A stretch of 64,000 bases of DNA from contig NZ_WVRE01000013.1 of assembly GCF_013111185.1 (NCBI RefSeq), positions 20,745 through 84,744 on the forward strand. Direction: 5' to 3'. The position numbers and the translations under genes were made by a program. The DNA comes from Ruegeria sp. HKCCD7303 (GTDB lineage Bacteria > Pseudomonadota > Alphaproteobacteria > Rhodobacterales > Rhodobacteraceae). This document shows, piece by piece, positions 36,498 to 45,779 of the stretch (positions are counted from its first letter, which is position 1; every line of letters starts with the position of its first letter). A model generated the notes under the pieces. The model was not told the origin of the DNA and did no database searches. It worked only from the letters and a program-made list of their open reading frames with translations.

Positions 36498-38534
36498 ATG
36501 CGTCTTTACCTTGCCGATCTCGGCCACAACCTCGTTACTGCAACATCGGACACCTACCCGTTAGGTGTCGGAAATCTTGCGACTTTCGCTCAGGCTTATG
36601 CAAAAAGCCCAACGCCAATTGATGTTGCGATCTTCCGTGACCCCCAAGAACTCAAAACCGCAATCGACACGGCCGCCCCGGATGTAATCGGCTTTTCCAG
36701 CTATTCCTGGAACCACCATCTGGCCCTGTCCTTTGCCGACTATGCCAAGGCAGTGAACCCCGACAGCCTGACCCTGATGGGTGGCCCCAACTTTCCACTG
36801 ACCGAAGATGAGCAGGAAAGCTGGATCCGGACCATGCCGCAGATCGACATGCATGTACGCGGCCCCACCTATGAAGGTGAGCGTGCCTTTCTAAGCACGT
36901 TGCAGCGTTTCATCGATGTCGGCGGCCAGCGCGAAGGCATGTGGGAAGAAGCCGTCGATGGCGCGCTTTATGTGCATCCCAAAACTGGAGAGATCCTGCG
37001 CGGGGGCGAACCGCCCCGCATCCGCGATCTGGACGAAATTCCATCGCCCTATCTGGCCGGGCTGATGGACAAGTTCTTTGACACCGGCCTGTTTGCACTG
37101 ATGCAACTGGCGCGCGGCTGTCCGTTCACCTGCGCCTTCTGCAACTCGGCGGTCAAATCGAATTCGAAAGTCTTCCGCCATTCGTTTGAACGCACCAAGG
37201 CCGATCTGGATTACATCGTGGCTCGTATCAACCATGCCAGCCCGCTCTGTTTCGCGGACGACAATTTCGGCATGTATGTGCAGGATGAAGAGGTGGCCGA
37301 TTATCTGGGTCATCTGATGGAACGGTACGACTGGCCCAAATACATCCGGACAACCACAGGCAAGAACCGCGGCGACCGGATCATCAAGGTGATGCGCAAG
37401 GCCAAGGGTCGCTTGCCGATGACCTCATCGGTTCAGTCTCTGAACCCGGAAGTTCTAAAGAATATCAAACGCGACAATATCAGCCTGGATACCTATGCCG
37501 AGGTACAGCAGGAGCTTCATTCAAAGGGTATGCAATCCTATGGTGAACTGATCCTGTGTATGCCCGGTGAAACCAAGGAATCCTTTATGGATGCGGTGGA
37601 CAAGCTGATCGAAACCGGTGTCAGCCGGGTGGCTGCACATCAGCTGATGCTGCTGCATGGCGCGCCGCTGGCCAATCCCGACAGCCGCGAGAAATTCGGG
37701 TTCAAAACACTGCACCGGGTCGTCGCCCGATGCCTTGGCAAATATACCGGCCCAACCGTGGTCGAGACCGAAGAAATGGTGGTCCAGTCCGAGAATTTCT
37801 CGTTCCAGGATTATCTGGACACCCGCGTTTTCCATCTGCTGCTGACGATCTTCTATTACGAAGACAATTTCGAAGAAGCCTTCCGGCTGGCGCGCTCCCG
37901 CGGCATCCGGCCCTTCCTGATCGTCAAACACATGCAGGAAATCCTTGATCAGGCCCCCCAGCCCTTCCGGGATGCGGTGGCCGGTTATCTGGAGGAAAAC
38001 CAGCAGGAATTGTTCGAAACCCGCGCCGACTGTGTCGCCTGGGCGCAGGAGAATTATGGCGACCTGATCAGCGGTGAACTGGGGGGTAATCTGCTCAGCA
38101 AATACTCGATGATTGGCCGCTTCATCGTGCTGGATGAAGCACTTGATTTCCTGAAACGGGCCATCAGCGACCTTCTGGACAAGGACGATCTCGAAGCGCA
38201 CGAGATGCTCGATACGATCATCAATTACTACAGCGCCGTGATGCTGCATGTGCCCTTCTCGGAAACTCTGGAACACGAACCGGTCTGGAGTTCGGCCTTC
38301 GATGTCGAGGCCTGGCGGAATTCGGGATATGAAGGCGTGCTGCAGGATTACCAGTTCGACACGCCCCGCAACTTCCAAACCCAGGTCGATCAAAGATTGA
38401 AAACCACCCTGCTCACCCGGATCGAGACCTTTGGTGAACATGCCTCTGGGCTAGGCCGGTTCACCCGGACGATGTTTGCCAAGGATTTCCGGCGCAACTT
38501 CGTGCCGAGTGAAAATCAGCATGCGGCCGAATAG
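36498..38534 (+). CDS. Radical SAM protein with N-terminal B12-binding-like domain
   Basis: 678 residues. The [4Fe-4S] cluster motif CPFTCAFC has Cys 208, 212 and 215 (CX3CX2C). The first about 140 residues look like the cobalamin-binding fold of class B radical SAM enzymes (PDVIGFSSYSWNHH, TLMGGPNFP). A D-x-H-x-x-G match at 117-122 falls where these proteins normally have D-x-V-V-x-G, so it is probably chance. The C-terminal 250 residues are helical and unrecognised. GAGGA lies nine bases before ATG. It may methylate or epimerise the sugar or glycan. Its stop lies in a palindrome shared with the convergent gene. Confidence 0.85.
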   Translation: MRLYLADLGHNLVTATSDTYPLGVGNLATFAQAYAKSPTPIDVAIFRDPQELKTAIDTAAPDVIGFSSYSWNHHLALSFADYAKAVNPDSLTLMGGPNFPLTEDEQESWIRTMPQIDMHVRGPTYEGERAFLSTLQRFIDVGGQREGMWEEAVDGALYVHPKTGEILRGGEPPRIRDLDEIPSPYLAGLMDKFFDTGLFALMQLARGCPFTCAFCNSAVKSNSKVFRHSFERTKADLDYIVARINHASPLCFADDNFGMYVQDEEVADYLGHLMERYDWPKYIRTTTGKNRGDRIIKVMRKAKGRLPMTSSVQSLNPEVLKNIKRDNISLDTYAEVQQELHSKGMQSYGELILCMPGETKESFMDAVDKLIETGVSRVAAHQLMLLHGAPLANPDSREKFGFKTLHRVVARCLGKYTGPTVVETEEMVVQSENFSFQDYLDTRVFHLLLTIFYYEDNFEEAFRLARSRGIRPFLIVKHMQEILDQAPQPFRDAVAGYLEENQQELFETRADCVAWAQENYGDLISGELGGNLLSKYSMIGRFIVLDEALDFLKRAISDLLDKDDLEAHEMLDTIINYYSAVMLHVPFSETLEHEPVWSSAFDVEAWRNSGYEGVLQDYQFDTPRNFQTQVDQRLKTTLLTRIETFGEHASGLGRFTRTMFAKDFRRNFVPSENQHAAE

Positions 38535-38551
38535 GCCCGCGGGCCTATTCG
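38528..38551. terminator. Perfect 24-nt palindrome holding both convergent stop codons
   Basis: Each 12-nt half reads CGAATAGGCCCG 5' to 3' on its own strand. The TAG of the radical SAM gene (38532-38534) and the TAG of the minus-strand gene (38545-38547) sit symmetrically inside it. It can form a strong hairpin for either transcript and is probably a bidirectional terminator, though it lacks a T-run. Confidence 0.65.
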
Positions 38552-40596
38552 CGATTCCCCAGATAGACAACCTCGCGCCGGGGAAAGGCTGCTATGATGG
38601 CTGCGTTCTGCTCAGGCCCCATATCGCGCAGGAAAATCGGCTTACCCTCGGGCAGAAACGGGTCGTTGAGATAAAGCGCTGATCCGATATTGGCATTTGT
38701 CGAAACAAAAACCAGAGCATTGCTCAGCTCTGCGGCCTGTGCCTGACGCCTGATGTCGCCGGTAAAGCCACCGTACCCATCGTATTTCGAGACCCCACGC
38801 CATGAAGTGAAACTGACGACCGAGACTGCGCAAAGCAGCAAGACGATACAGTGCAGGCGACCGTGATACTGGTCCGGCAGCCGGTCTTTGACCGCCTCGA
38901 TCCCAGCCGCTGAAAGAACCAGAACCGGCAAAAGTGCCGTATGCCAATAACGTGGACCCAGATAGAAGGTGCCGGTAAACCAATAGAAGAACAGCACACC
39001 CACAAGAGCTAAAAAGATCACCAACATGGCCCGGTCGAACCCGGTCAGGCGCTTGTGCCAGATGAAGACGATCCAGATCGGGACCAGCGACCCGAAGGTC
39101 CAGCCCAGAAGTTCAAGGTTGAGCGAAGCAATGCCGTTGATCAGGTTCAGCAGGCCTTCAACCGGGCTGTGGCCAACCCAGATGTCCAGCGCGCCCCAGC
39201 TTTTGGCAGGGGGTCCCACATTGGGGCCGAAACCGAACGCATTTTTCGTGTCGGGCCAGAGCCGGCTCAGGTAATCGGATTGCGGGGTCAGCAGCATATC
39301 GCCCGTGGTCCCATAATTGAGCAGCAAAAAGACGGACCCCGACACGACACCACCAACGGCGCAGGCTAGCACCTGCCCAATCCCAGCGGGCAAGCGGCGC
39401 AGCAACCACAAACCAGTCAGCCCGCCGACAATCAATCCGTCCAGTGGTCTGGTCACAAAGCCCCACCCCAACGCCAGCCCGGCAATAAACGCCAACAGGA
39501 TCGCCCGCCTCGCTGAACCTTCTCCGGCCCGGATCAGACACCACCAGGCCAAAAGTATCACGACCAGCATCACGGAATGCGTCATCAGCGTGGCCCCGAT
39601 AGCCAGCACCCAGGGCGAGGTCGCCATCAGCAGCGCGACCAGATCCGCGCGTTCCCTGCTGACGGTCCGGCGGACGATGTCATGGGCTAGCCAGACCGAT
39701 ATTCCGGTCAGGATCGGATTGATCACCCAGGGTGCCCCGATCAAAACTCCAAGGCTCAGAACAATGGCCCAGCCTTGTGCCGGGACACTGATCCATTTTC
39801 CCTCGTGCACTTCGAGAAGATAATATTCCAGTGCGGGTTGTGCGGCCTCGGGCGGGACCGGAGCCCAGAGCGTACCAGCCGCGAAGGTCCGTGCCTGAAA
39901 GAGATAGGCCAGTTCATCCTCGACATGGGGAACACGGTCGAACGCCGTCCAAGCAAGGACGGCACTGGCCACTGCCGCAAAAACCGCCAGAGCAGCCACC
40001 GGGATATGCGGCATGCGATCAGGACCTGCCACGGCGAACATGGCGACCAGCGTGGCCATCTGAACAAGAGATAATGCACCGCCGACACCGATCTGCAGTC
40101 CGAAGGCCATGTAATAGCCGTAGGCCACATAAGGTGTTGCGGACAGGCAGAAAACCGCGACCAGAACCATCAAAAGAAACAGGCGAACAATCCCAGCCCT
40201 AGCGAAAAGACCCCTGACAGCCTCCCGGCCTGCAGGACGCATCAGAACAACACCCGTCAGTACCGCCTGCCCGGCCAGTATCATCAGCATGATCAGGTTT
40301 TCAGGCGGGTCGGCGGAAATCTCAAGCCGCGGAAACCAGAGCGGTTGTGTCAACCACAACCGGGCGGAACTTCCCAGCAAAACCAGAGCGGCCAACGCCC
40401 CGAACCAAGATAATCCGCGCGACCAGAAGACACCGATCAGAACCGCTGCGGCCGCAGCCATAACCGTAAACCACAGACGCAACTCGGCCAGCGTGGCATT
40501 GGAGACGGGCGCATCTGCGGCCCAGGCTGGGCCTGCACAGGCGCAGAGCACAAGAGCAAGGCAGCGCCATTGCCACCGGTTTGTCTGTGCGATCAT
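38545..40596 (-). CDS. GT-C-type glycosyltransferase (GT39/ArnT-like membrane protein)
   Basis: 683 residues with a signal-like N-terminus and about 13 membrane helices. The loop DRVPHVEDELAYLFQARTFAAG has the acidic D/E-E-Y pattern at the catalytic loop of PMT/ArnT-like enzymes, and WHTALLPVLVL follows later. The C-terminus is a short soluble domain. It probably transfers a sugar from a polyprenyl-phosphate carrier. It overlaps the upstream GtrB-like gene in ATGA, which strongly suggests that gene makes its donor. Confidence 0.75.
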   Translation of the reverse strand: MIAQTNRWQWRCLALVLCACAGPAWAADAPVSNATLAELRLWFTVMAAAAAVLIGVFWSRGLSWFGALAALVLLGSSARLWLTQPLWFPRLEISADPPENLIMLMILAGQAVLTGVVLMRPAGREAVRGLFARAGIVRLFLLMVLVAVFCLSATPYVAYGYYMAFGLQIGVGGALSLVQMATLVAMFAVAGPDRMPHIPVAALAVFAAVASAVLAWTAFDRVPHVEDELAYLFQARTFAAGTLWAPVPPEAAQPALEYYLLEVHEGKWISVPAQGWAIVLSLGVLIGAPWVINPILTGISVWLAHDIVRRTVSRERADLVALLMATSPWVLAIGATLMTHSVMLVVILLAWWCLIRAGEGSARRAILLAFIAGLALGWGFVTRPLDGLIVGGLTGLWLLRRLPAGIGQVLACAVGGVVSGSVFLLLNYGTTGDMLLTPQSDYLSRLWPDTKNAFGFGPNVGPPAKSWGALDIWVGHSPVEGLLNLINGIASLNLELLGWTFGSLVPIWIVFIWHKRLTGFDRAMLVIFLALVGVLFFYWFTGTFYLGPRYWHTALLPVLVLSAAGIEAVKDRLPDQYHGRLHCIVLLLCAVSVVSFTSWRGVSKYDGYGGFTGDIRRQAQAAELSNALVFVSTNANIGSALYLNDPFLPEGKPIFLRDMGPEQNAAIIAAFPRREVVYLGNRE

Positions 40597-41591
40597 GCCA
40601 GATGCTCTTCTCTGGCCAGAGCCGGGTCCCGCGCGGGACCTTCGATATTGATACGTTCCTGCTCGGTCACAATAGGCCCGCCGCGCACCTGATTGTGAAT
40701 CGAGGTGATGTATTCCCCCAGCATTCCGATGAACAGCATCTGAATGCCCGACAGGAAGAACAGGGATACGATGATGGTCGTCGTCCCGCGCGGTGCCTGA
40801 TCGGGATTGACGAAAAACAACACCACAGAGATGAGCGAGAACAGGATACAGGCAATCGCAATCACCAGCCCGCTGATCGTGCAGAACCGCATCGGGGCTC
40901 GCGTGAAAGAGAAGATCGCGTTCAACGCCTGATCGATCAGCGCCATCAGGCTGTGCTTTGACAGCCCCTTTGCACGGGCTTTCCAGACATAGGGTTTGAT
41001 GATCCGGCGGAAACCGCAGCTTGCGATGATACCACGGATGTAGGGGTAGTGATCCTTGTGCGCCAGCACCGCCTTCAGAACTTTGCGGTCGATCAGTTGG
41101 AACTCTCCGACCGACGGTTCCAGCCAGACATCCGACAGACCATTGACGATCCGGTAGAAAAGGCCGCGTGCATTGCGCATCACGAACCCTTCTTCGCGGG
41201 TGCTGCGGGCACCGGCCACCACGTCATAACCGTTTTCCCACAGCTCGACGAATTCCGGGATCAGCTCGGGCGGATCCTGCAGGTCTACCGGCAACATGAC
41301 GACGATGCCGTCGCCGGTCGCGTAGCGCAGTCCGTTGAAGGTTGATCGAAACACCCCGAAATTTCGGGCGTTGACCACCACCTTCACGTCCTGATCCTGT
41401 GCGGCAATCTCGCGCAGGATGTCCACGGTTCGGTCCGAAGAGGCATTATCGATGAAAATATGCTCGCGCCTGTAGCTCGGCAGTTCCTTATCGAAAATCG
41501 CCTTCACGGTCTCATAACAATTCGCCACGTTGTCTTCTTCATTGAAGCATGGCGAAACAATGGAAATTGTTTTCATAGCTTTATTTAACAT
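40593..41591 (-). CDS. GtrB/DPM1-like polyprenyl-phosphate glycosyltransferase
   Basis: 332 residues from ATG 41589-41591; ATG 41576 is an alternative and the frame beyond 41591 looks non-coding. GT2 motifs are ISIVSPCFNEEDNV, IFIDNASSDRT and PVDLQDPPELIPEF, the metal site of the DPM/ArnC group. Two C-terminal membrane helices follow (about 235-300). These enzymes load a sugar onto undecaprenyl phosphate. The next gene, overlapping by 4 nt, is a GT-C protein that could use the product. Confidence 0.88.
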   Translation of the reverse strand: MLNKAMKTISIVSPCFNEEDNVANCYETVKAIFDKELPSYRREHIFIDNASSDRTVDILREIAAQDQDVKVVVNARNFGVFRSTFNGLRYATGDGIVVMLPVDLQDPPELIPEFVELWENGYDVVAGARSTREEGFVMRNARGLFYRIVNGLSDVWLEPSVGEFQLIDRKVLKAVLAHKDHYPYIRGIIASCGFRRIIKPYVWKARAKGLSKHSLMALIDQALNAIFSFTRAPMRFCTISGLVIAIACILFSLISVVLFFVNPDQAPRGTTTIIVSLFFLSGIQMLFIGMLGEYITSIHNQVRGGPIVTEQERINIEGPARDPALAREEHLA

Positions 41592-41819
41592 CAAACAGCA
41601 CCACTTACCCCACCAATACCCGGGTATACTCATACCATCCCGCGAAGTTCGGGATTCGCACAACACTTAACCTGCAGGAATATCATGAAATAACGTGCAC
41701 TCACGCCAACATGGAAAGCCAAATCCGCCTTTCCTGCAAAACAATGCCGTATCGCCATTGTTTCCCTTACATTTACACCGTTTAGTATGTCCGTAGATTG
41801 TAGACAGACGAACATTCAT
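41592..41819. other. Divergent intergenic region before the PepSY gene
   Basis: 228 nt with no gene and no motif that I can assign. It separates the GtrB-like operon (minus) from the PepSY/GT4 pair (plus). Confidence 0.3.
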
Positions 41820-43325
41820 ATGAACCGCAAAATCCGTAACTCACTTTTTAAGATACATACCTGGATGGGTCTGCATCTGTCGCTTTTCTTCGTGTTCATG
41901 TTTCTGACCGGCACGCTGCTTGTCGCCGGGTTCGAGCTTGAATCGGTCGGTCGCCCGAACATCTGGACTACCGCCGCCAAGGAAGATCGCACCGCCAGCT
42001 TCGGCATGATGTATGACGGCATCAAAGAGGCCCACCCCGAAAGCGGCGTTTTCGTGATGATCAAACGCCCGGCCCCATGGTTCGCGGACCGTACCTTTGG
42101 CCGCACCGGATGGGGCGAGAACGTGAGTTTCTGGACAGACCCCGCCACCGGAGCGGTTGTGGGCGAAACGCGCCCCAATGGGTTTCGCGATATCCTACGC
42201 GACTTGCATGACACGTTTCTGACTGAAAACCGGATCATCTTCATTCTGGTTAGCGCCACTTCGATACCATTGCTGTTTCAGATCATCAGCGGTCTCATTA
42301 CGTATCGACGTTTCTGGAAAGGGTTCTTCCGCTGGCCCAGCAGCGCAGGAGGATTGCGGCCCTGGGCTGGCAGTGCGCACCGGCTGACCGCCATCTGGTC
42401 GGCCCCGGTGGTGATTTTGATTGCCGTGACAAGCTTTTATTTCCTGCTGGGCGGTTTGGGGTTTGACGGCACCTACCCGGAACCAAAACCGCCTGTCACC
42501 CGTGACACTGCCTTGCCCGCGAATTTCGGTCCGGCTCTGATCGACCAAGCCGCAGCGCGCGCCCGTGACGCTCTGCCTGGGTTCGAGCCGACAGTTATGC
42601 TCGTTCCGGACAAGAAAACCGGCAGCCTTGGTTTCTCGGGCCCGCTGAACGGCGTTCCGGAATTCTTTGGAACCGGAAATGTGTCGATCGACCCCGTGAC
42701 GCTGGAGGTTCTGGGCGCATTCACCCCGGGTGAGATCGGTGGGCTTGCCTATTTGAAATCCCTGATGGACGCACTCCATTTCGGCACCTGGGGTGGCGTA
42801 GCTTCGATGGCGCTCTGGATTGTGTTTGGGCTGGTCTTGACGGGTGTTGCCTTTACCGGCGCTCTGATCTTTGCGGCGCGACTGGCCCCGGAGGCTGCGC
42901 AATATGGTCCGATCAGACGTATCTGGCGCGGCATAGGGTGGACCAGATGGGCCTATCTGCTGTTGCTGGCCGGCATTCTGTTAACGGCGTTTACCCGCTT
43001 CGGCCCCGGCTCTCATGACAAAACCCGGGCGTTCCCGGTCGACGCACCAGTCTCGGTTGCCAGATTGATCATGCAGGCACCGCTCAGGCGTGACACTCCC
43101 CTTGATGTCGAATTACGGATCGGTGATCCAGATGTCAGCGCTGCTCGGGTTGAGATCAACGATGGCGAGGTCCAACAAATCGATGTTACGTCAAACGGCA
43201 AAAGGGCCAGTGCTCATTTCCAGATGACCCCTTCGGATGCGGAGAACACTATTATCGCCCGATTGCAAAATCCGGATGGAACAGAAAATACAGTCACTTT
43301 CAGGCTGGGTCGCCCCCTGTGGTAA
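41820..43325 (+). CDS. PepSY-associated transmembrane protein
   Basis: 501 residues from ATG 41820; an in-frame ATG at 41787 gives 11 more residues. The N-terminal helix (KIHTWMGLHLSLFFVFMFLTGTLL) is typical of the PepSY_TM group of iron-regulated or ferric-reductase-like membrane proteins. A second conserved segment is SAHRLTAIWSAPVVILIAVTSFYFLLGG. Four or five helices and two periplasmic PepSY-like domains are visible. Its role in an EPS locus is unclear. The downstream GT4 begins within its last 7 nt. Confidence 0.75.
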   Translation: MNRKIRNSLFKIHTWMGLHLSLFFVFMFLTGTLLVAGFELESVGRPNIWTTAAKEDRTASFGMMYDGIKEAHPESGVFVMIKRPAPWFADRTFGRTGWGENVSFWTDPATGAVVGETRPNGFRDILRDLHDTFLTENRIIFILVSATSIPLLFQIISGLITYRRFWKGFFRWPSSAGGLRPWAGSAHRLTAIWSAPVVILIAVTSFYFLLGGLGFDGTYPEPKPPVTRDTALPANFGPALIDQAAARARDALPGFEPTVMLVPDKKTGSLGFSGPLNGVPEFFGTGNVSIDPVTLEVLGAFTPGEIGGLAYLKSLMDALHFGTWGGVASMALWIVFGLVLTGVAFTGALIFAARLAPEAAQYGPIRRIWRGIGWTRWAYLLLLAGILLTAFTRFGPGSHDKTRAFPVDAPVSVARLIMQAPLRRDTPLDVELRIGDPDVSAARVEINDGEVQQIDVTSNGKRASAHFQMTPSDAENTIIARLQNPDGTENTVTFRLGRPLW

Positions 43326-44503
43326 GCGAGGCTCCGCCCCCCCTGATCAACCGGGATACACAACCCGCCGGGTTATGTATCTTGCAAACCTGTTCGTTCT
43401 TTTCCTTCGGGGGTGGCATTCAACGCCATATCAATGACCTCAGCACCTCGCTGATGGCACATGGACATAAGGTCATCAAAGCCGGAACTCCCGGGAAAAC
43501 AAGTGCCCCGGAGGATGGCAGCCTGTTTTTGCCCTTGCGGTTCGACCGTGTCAGCGATCACGCTGCCAACGGCCAGCTTGGTCTTGTGACGCGGCTTTAC
43601 TGGCTGGCACGCTCGGCTCTGACCCTGCGGCGGGCGCTCAAAGCACATAAGGTCGATATCATCCATGCGCATGAAACTGCCCCGCTTCTGACAGCCCGTC
43701 TGGCCAGTCTGGGAATGGGAATTCCCATTGTGATGACCTATCACGGCTCGTCGCCCGACCGTCTCAACGCAGTGGCCCGCGCGTGCCGGCAGCAAGCCGA
43801 TCTGGCGATCTGCCCCAGCGAAACGGTTATGCAATCCCTGTTGGAGCGCCACGTCGATCCCGACAAGGCGCGGGTGATGCTTTTGGGTGTCCGGCCCAAC
43901 CCACCAGCCGACCCTGACGCCGCAGCAGCCCTGCGGCGGGACCTGCTGGGCAAAGACGGGACACATCTGGTTCTGTCACTGTCCCGTCTGGATCATCAAA
44001 AAGGCCTCGATGCGATGATTGAGGTGGCCCGGCGCGCGCGGCAGGATCTGCCCGGCCTGCGGATTGTTGTCGGGGGCGAAGGCGTGCTGCGCGGTCAGGT
44101 CGAAGCCTGGGCCGAAGAAGCCGGAGTTTCAGACATCATCCGTTTTCCCGGAGTGATCTCGGATGTCGCCACTTATCTCGCAGCCTCTGATCTTTATATG
44201 CTGACCTCCCGGTGGGAGGCCCTGCCGATTTCAATTGTCGAGGCCTTCCGCGCCGGGTTGCCGGTGATCGCCACCGATTGCGGCGGTGTGCGTGAATTGG
44301 TGGACGGCGATGTCGGACGCCTGTGTGCGGTCGATGATCTTGATGCCCTGTCTCAAGCGTTGCACGATCTTTGCACTGACCGCGCCGAATATGACCGGCT
44401 GAGTGCCAATGCCACGGCCCGTGGTGCGGAAGACAGGTTTTTGCCGGCCCATGTCCATAGCGGGTTTGAAAAGCTGTATCGGCAAATGGCCGGGCGGGGA
44501 TAA
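43319..44503 (+). CDS. Glycosyltransferase family 4
   Basis: 394 residues, GT-B fold. FFSFGGGIQRHINDLSTSLMAHGH near the N-terminus is the acceptor-side glycine loop. LSLSRLDHQKGLDAMIEVA opens the donor domain, and SRWEALPISIVEAFRAGLPVIATDCGG is the EX7E donor site. GTG start at 43319 overlaps the end of the PepSY gene; no good ATG exists before residue 46. Convergent with the GT4 at 44511 with a 7-nt gap. Confidence 0.87.
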   Translation: MVSEAPPPLINRDTQPAGLCILQTCSFFSFGGGIQRHINDLSTSLMAHGHKVIKAGTPGKTSAPEDGSLFLPLRFDRVSDHAANGQLGLVTRLYWLARSALTLRRALKAHKVDIIHAHETAPLLTARLASLGMGIPIVMTYHGSSPDRLNAVARACRQQADLAICPSETVMQSLLERHVDPDKARVMLLGVRPNPPADPDAAAALRRDLLGKDGTHLVLSLSRLDHQKGLDAMIEVARRARQDLPGLRIVVGGEGVLRGQVEAWAEEAGVSDIIRFPGVISDVATYLAASDLYMLTSRWEALPISIVEAFRAGLPVIATDCGGVRELVDGDVGRLCAVDDLDALSQALHDLCTDRAEYDRLSANATARGAEDRFLPAHVHSGFEKLYRQMAGRG

Positions 44504-44510
44504 CCCCCGG

Positions 44511-45779
44511 TTAGTCCGCCGCGCCGTTCTCAAAAGCACCCGCATCCAAGGCACGGGCCAGATCAGCCCGCCCTGCACGATGCGCGGCCTGCGCAAAGGC
44601 CGCGCCAAACCGGCCCAGTACCTGATCTTCGCGCCAGAGTGTTTCAAACCCCTGTCGCGCCGCTGCGGCCATCTGATCCCGCGCGGCGCCTCCGTCCTGA
44701 AAACGGCGCATCGCCGCGATCAGGTCATCCTCGGTTTCGAACAGCTCCCCGCCCCCTGCCCGTTCGACGATCTCGGGGAACGGGCCCAGACGCCGGGCAA
44801 TCACCGGTGTGCCTAGACGGAAGCTTTCGATCAGGATGATGCCGAAGGTCTCATAACAGACCGAAGGTACAATCAAACCCAGTGCGCCACGATAGTAAGC
44901 ATTCAACTCGTCAGGCGTCTTGCGGCCCAGGAATTTGATCTGGTCATTGCCTGCGGCCTGTGCCTTCAGCTCATCCGCGTAATCGCCATCGCCCAGAATC
45001 AGCAGGTCCGCGTCGGGATAGCGGTCAAAGGCCGGGAAGACATCCTGCAACCCCTTGATCTTTTCCAACCGCCCAACAAACAGGAAATAAGGGCGGTCAT
45101 GCGCCGCCGGTTCCGGCAAGGCACTCTGATCAAGGTCGGGCAGGAAATAGGGCAGTACCTGCATGTCTTGCCGCAAGCCAAACTCGCGATGTTTGGCGCG
45201 GCTGAATTCGCTTTTGGCGATGATCAGATCCATGTGATCCAGCGCTCGGTCCAGCGCCCCGGTATACCGCCACAGCTGCGGTGGCCGTTTGTGCTGCAAC
45301 ACGCAGCGCAGGCACTGGCGGTCATCGCACAGCTCACGCCCATGCCGCCACAACACATGGGTCGGGCAGACCAGCCAATGCTCATGCGCTTCATAGATCT
45401 TCAGCCCTTCGCCCATCGGCAACAGGCCGGGCCCGCCAATCAGCGAAGTGTTGTTGTGCCAGATGATATCCGGTTGCCGTTCGGTCAGGATCTGGCGAAT
45501 GCGCGCGCCATGAACCACCGGGCGGCCCATCTGTTGGGTCAACAGGTTCGACATCATGCCATTGCGGCTGCGCAACCCGATCCGTCGTACCCCGTCGGGG
45601 GGGGCTTCAGGCTGTGGTTTGCCGCCGAGGATCAGATAGCTGTCCTCGTCATGCACTACCGTCACATCGTGGCCCCGCGCCACAAGCGCTCGGGCCATGC
45701 GCTGAATGCCAATGGCATCACCGCCAAAGGAGTAGGGGGGATAAAACGTGGTGAACATCAAAATGCGCAAAGACTTCAT
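44511..45779 (-). CDS. Glycosyltransferase family 4
   Basis: 422 residues, GT-B fold. LMFTTFYPPYSFGGDAIGIQRMARALVARGH is the N-terminal acceptor region. A middle cysteine-rich stretch (LVCPTHVLWRHGRELCDDRQCLRC) is common in this GT4 subgroup. The donor domain has FVGRLEKIKGLQDVF and the EX7E motif CYETFGIILIESFRLGTPVIA. It starts directly after the flippase stop, so the two form an operon. Confidence 0.87.
   Translation of the reverse strand: MKSLRILMFTTFYPPYSFGGDAIGIQRMARALVARGHDVTVVHDEDSYLILGGKPQPEAPPDGVRRIGLRSRNGMMSNLLTQQMGRPVVHGARIRQILTERQPDIIWHNNTSLIGGPGLLPMGEGLKIYEAHEHWLVCPTHVLWRHGRELCDDRQCLRCVLQHKRPPQLWRYTGALDRALDHMDLIIAKSEFSRAKHREFGLRQDMQVLPYFLPDLDQSALPEPAAHDRPYFLFVGRLEKIKGLQDVFPAFDRYPDADLLILGDGDYADELKAQAAGNDQIKFLGRKTPDELNAYYRGALGLIVPSVCYETFGIILIESFRLGTPVIARRLGPFPEIVERAGGGELFETEDDLIAAMRRFQDGGAARDQMAAAARQGFETLWREDQVLGRFGAAFAQAAHRAGRADLARALDAGAFENGAAD

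Noticed and set aside
36614..36863. B12-binding DxHxxG motif in the radical SAM protein
   Set aside because: The only match (residues 117-122) is at the place where the family has D-x-V-V-x-G, so cobalamin binding cannot be claimed from it.
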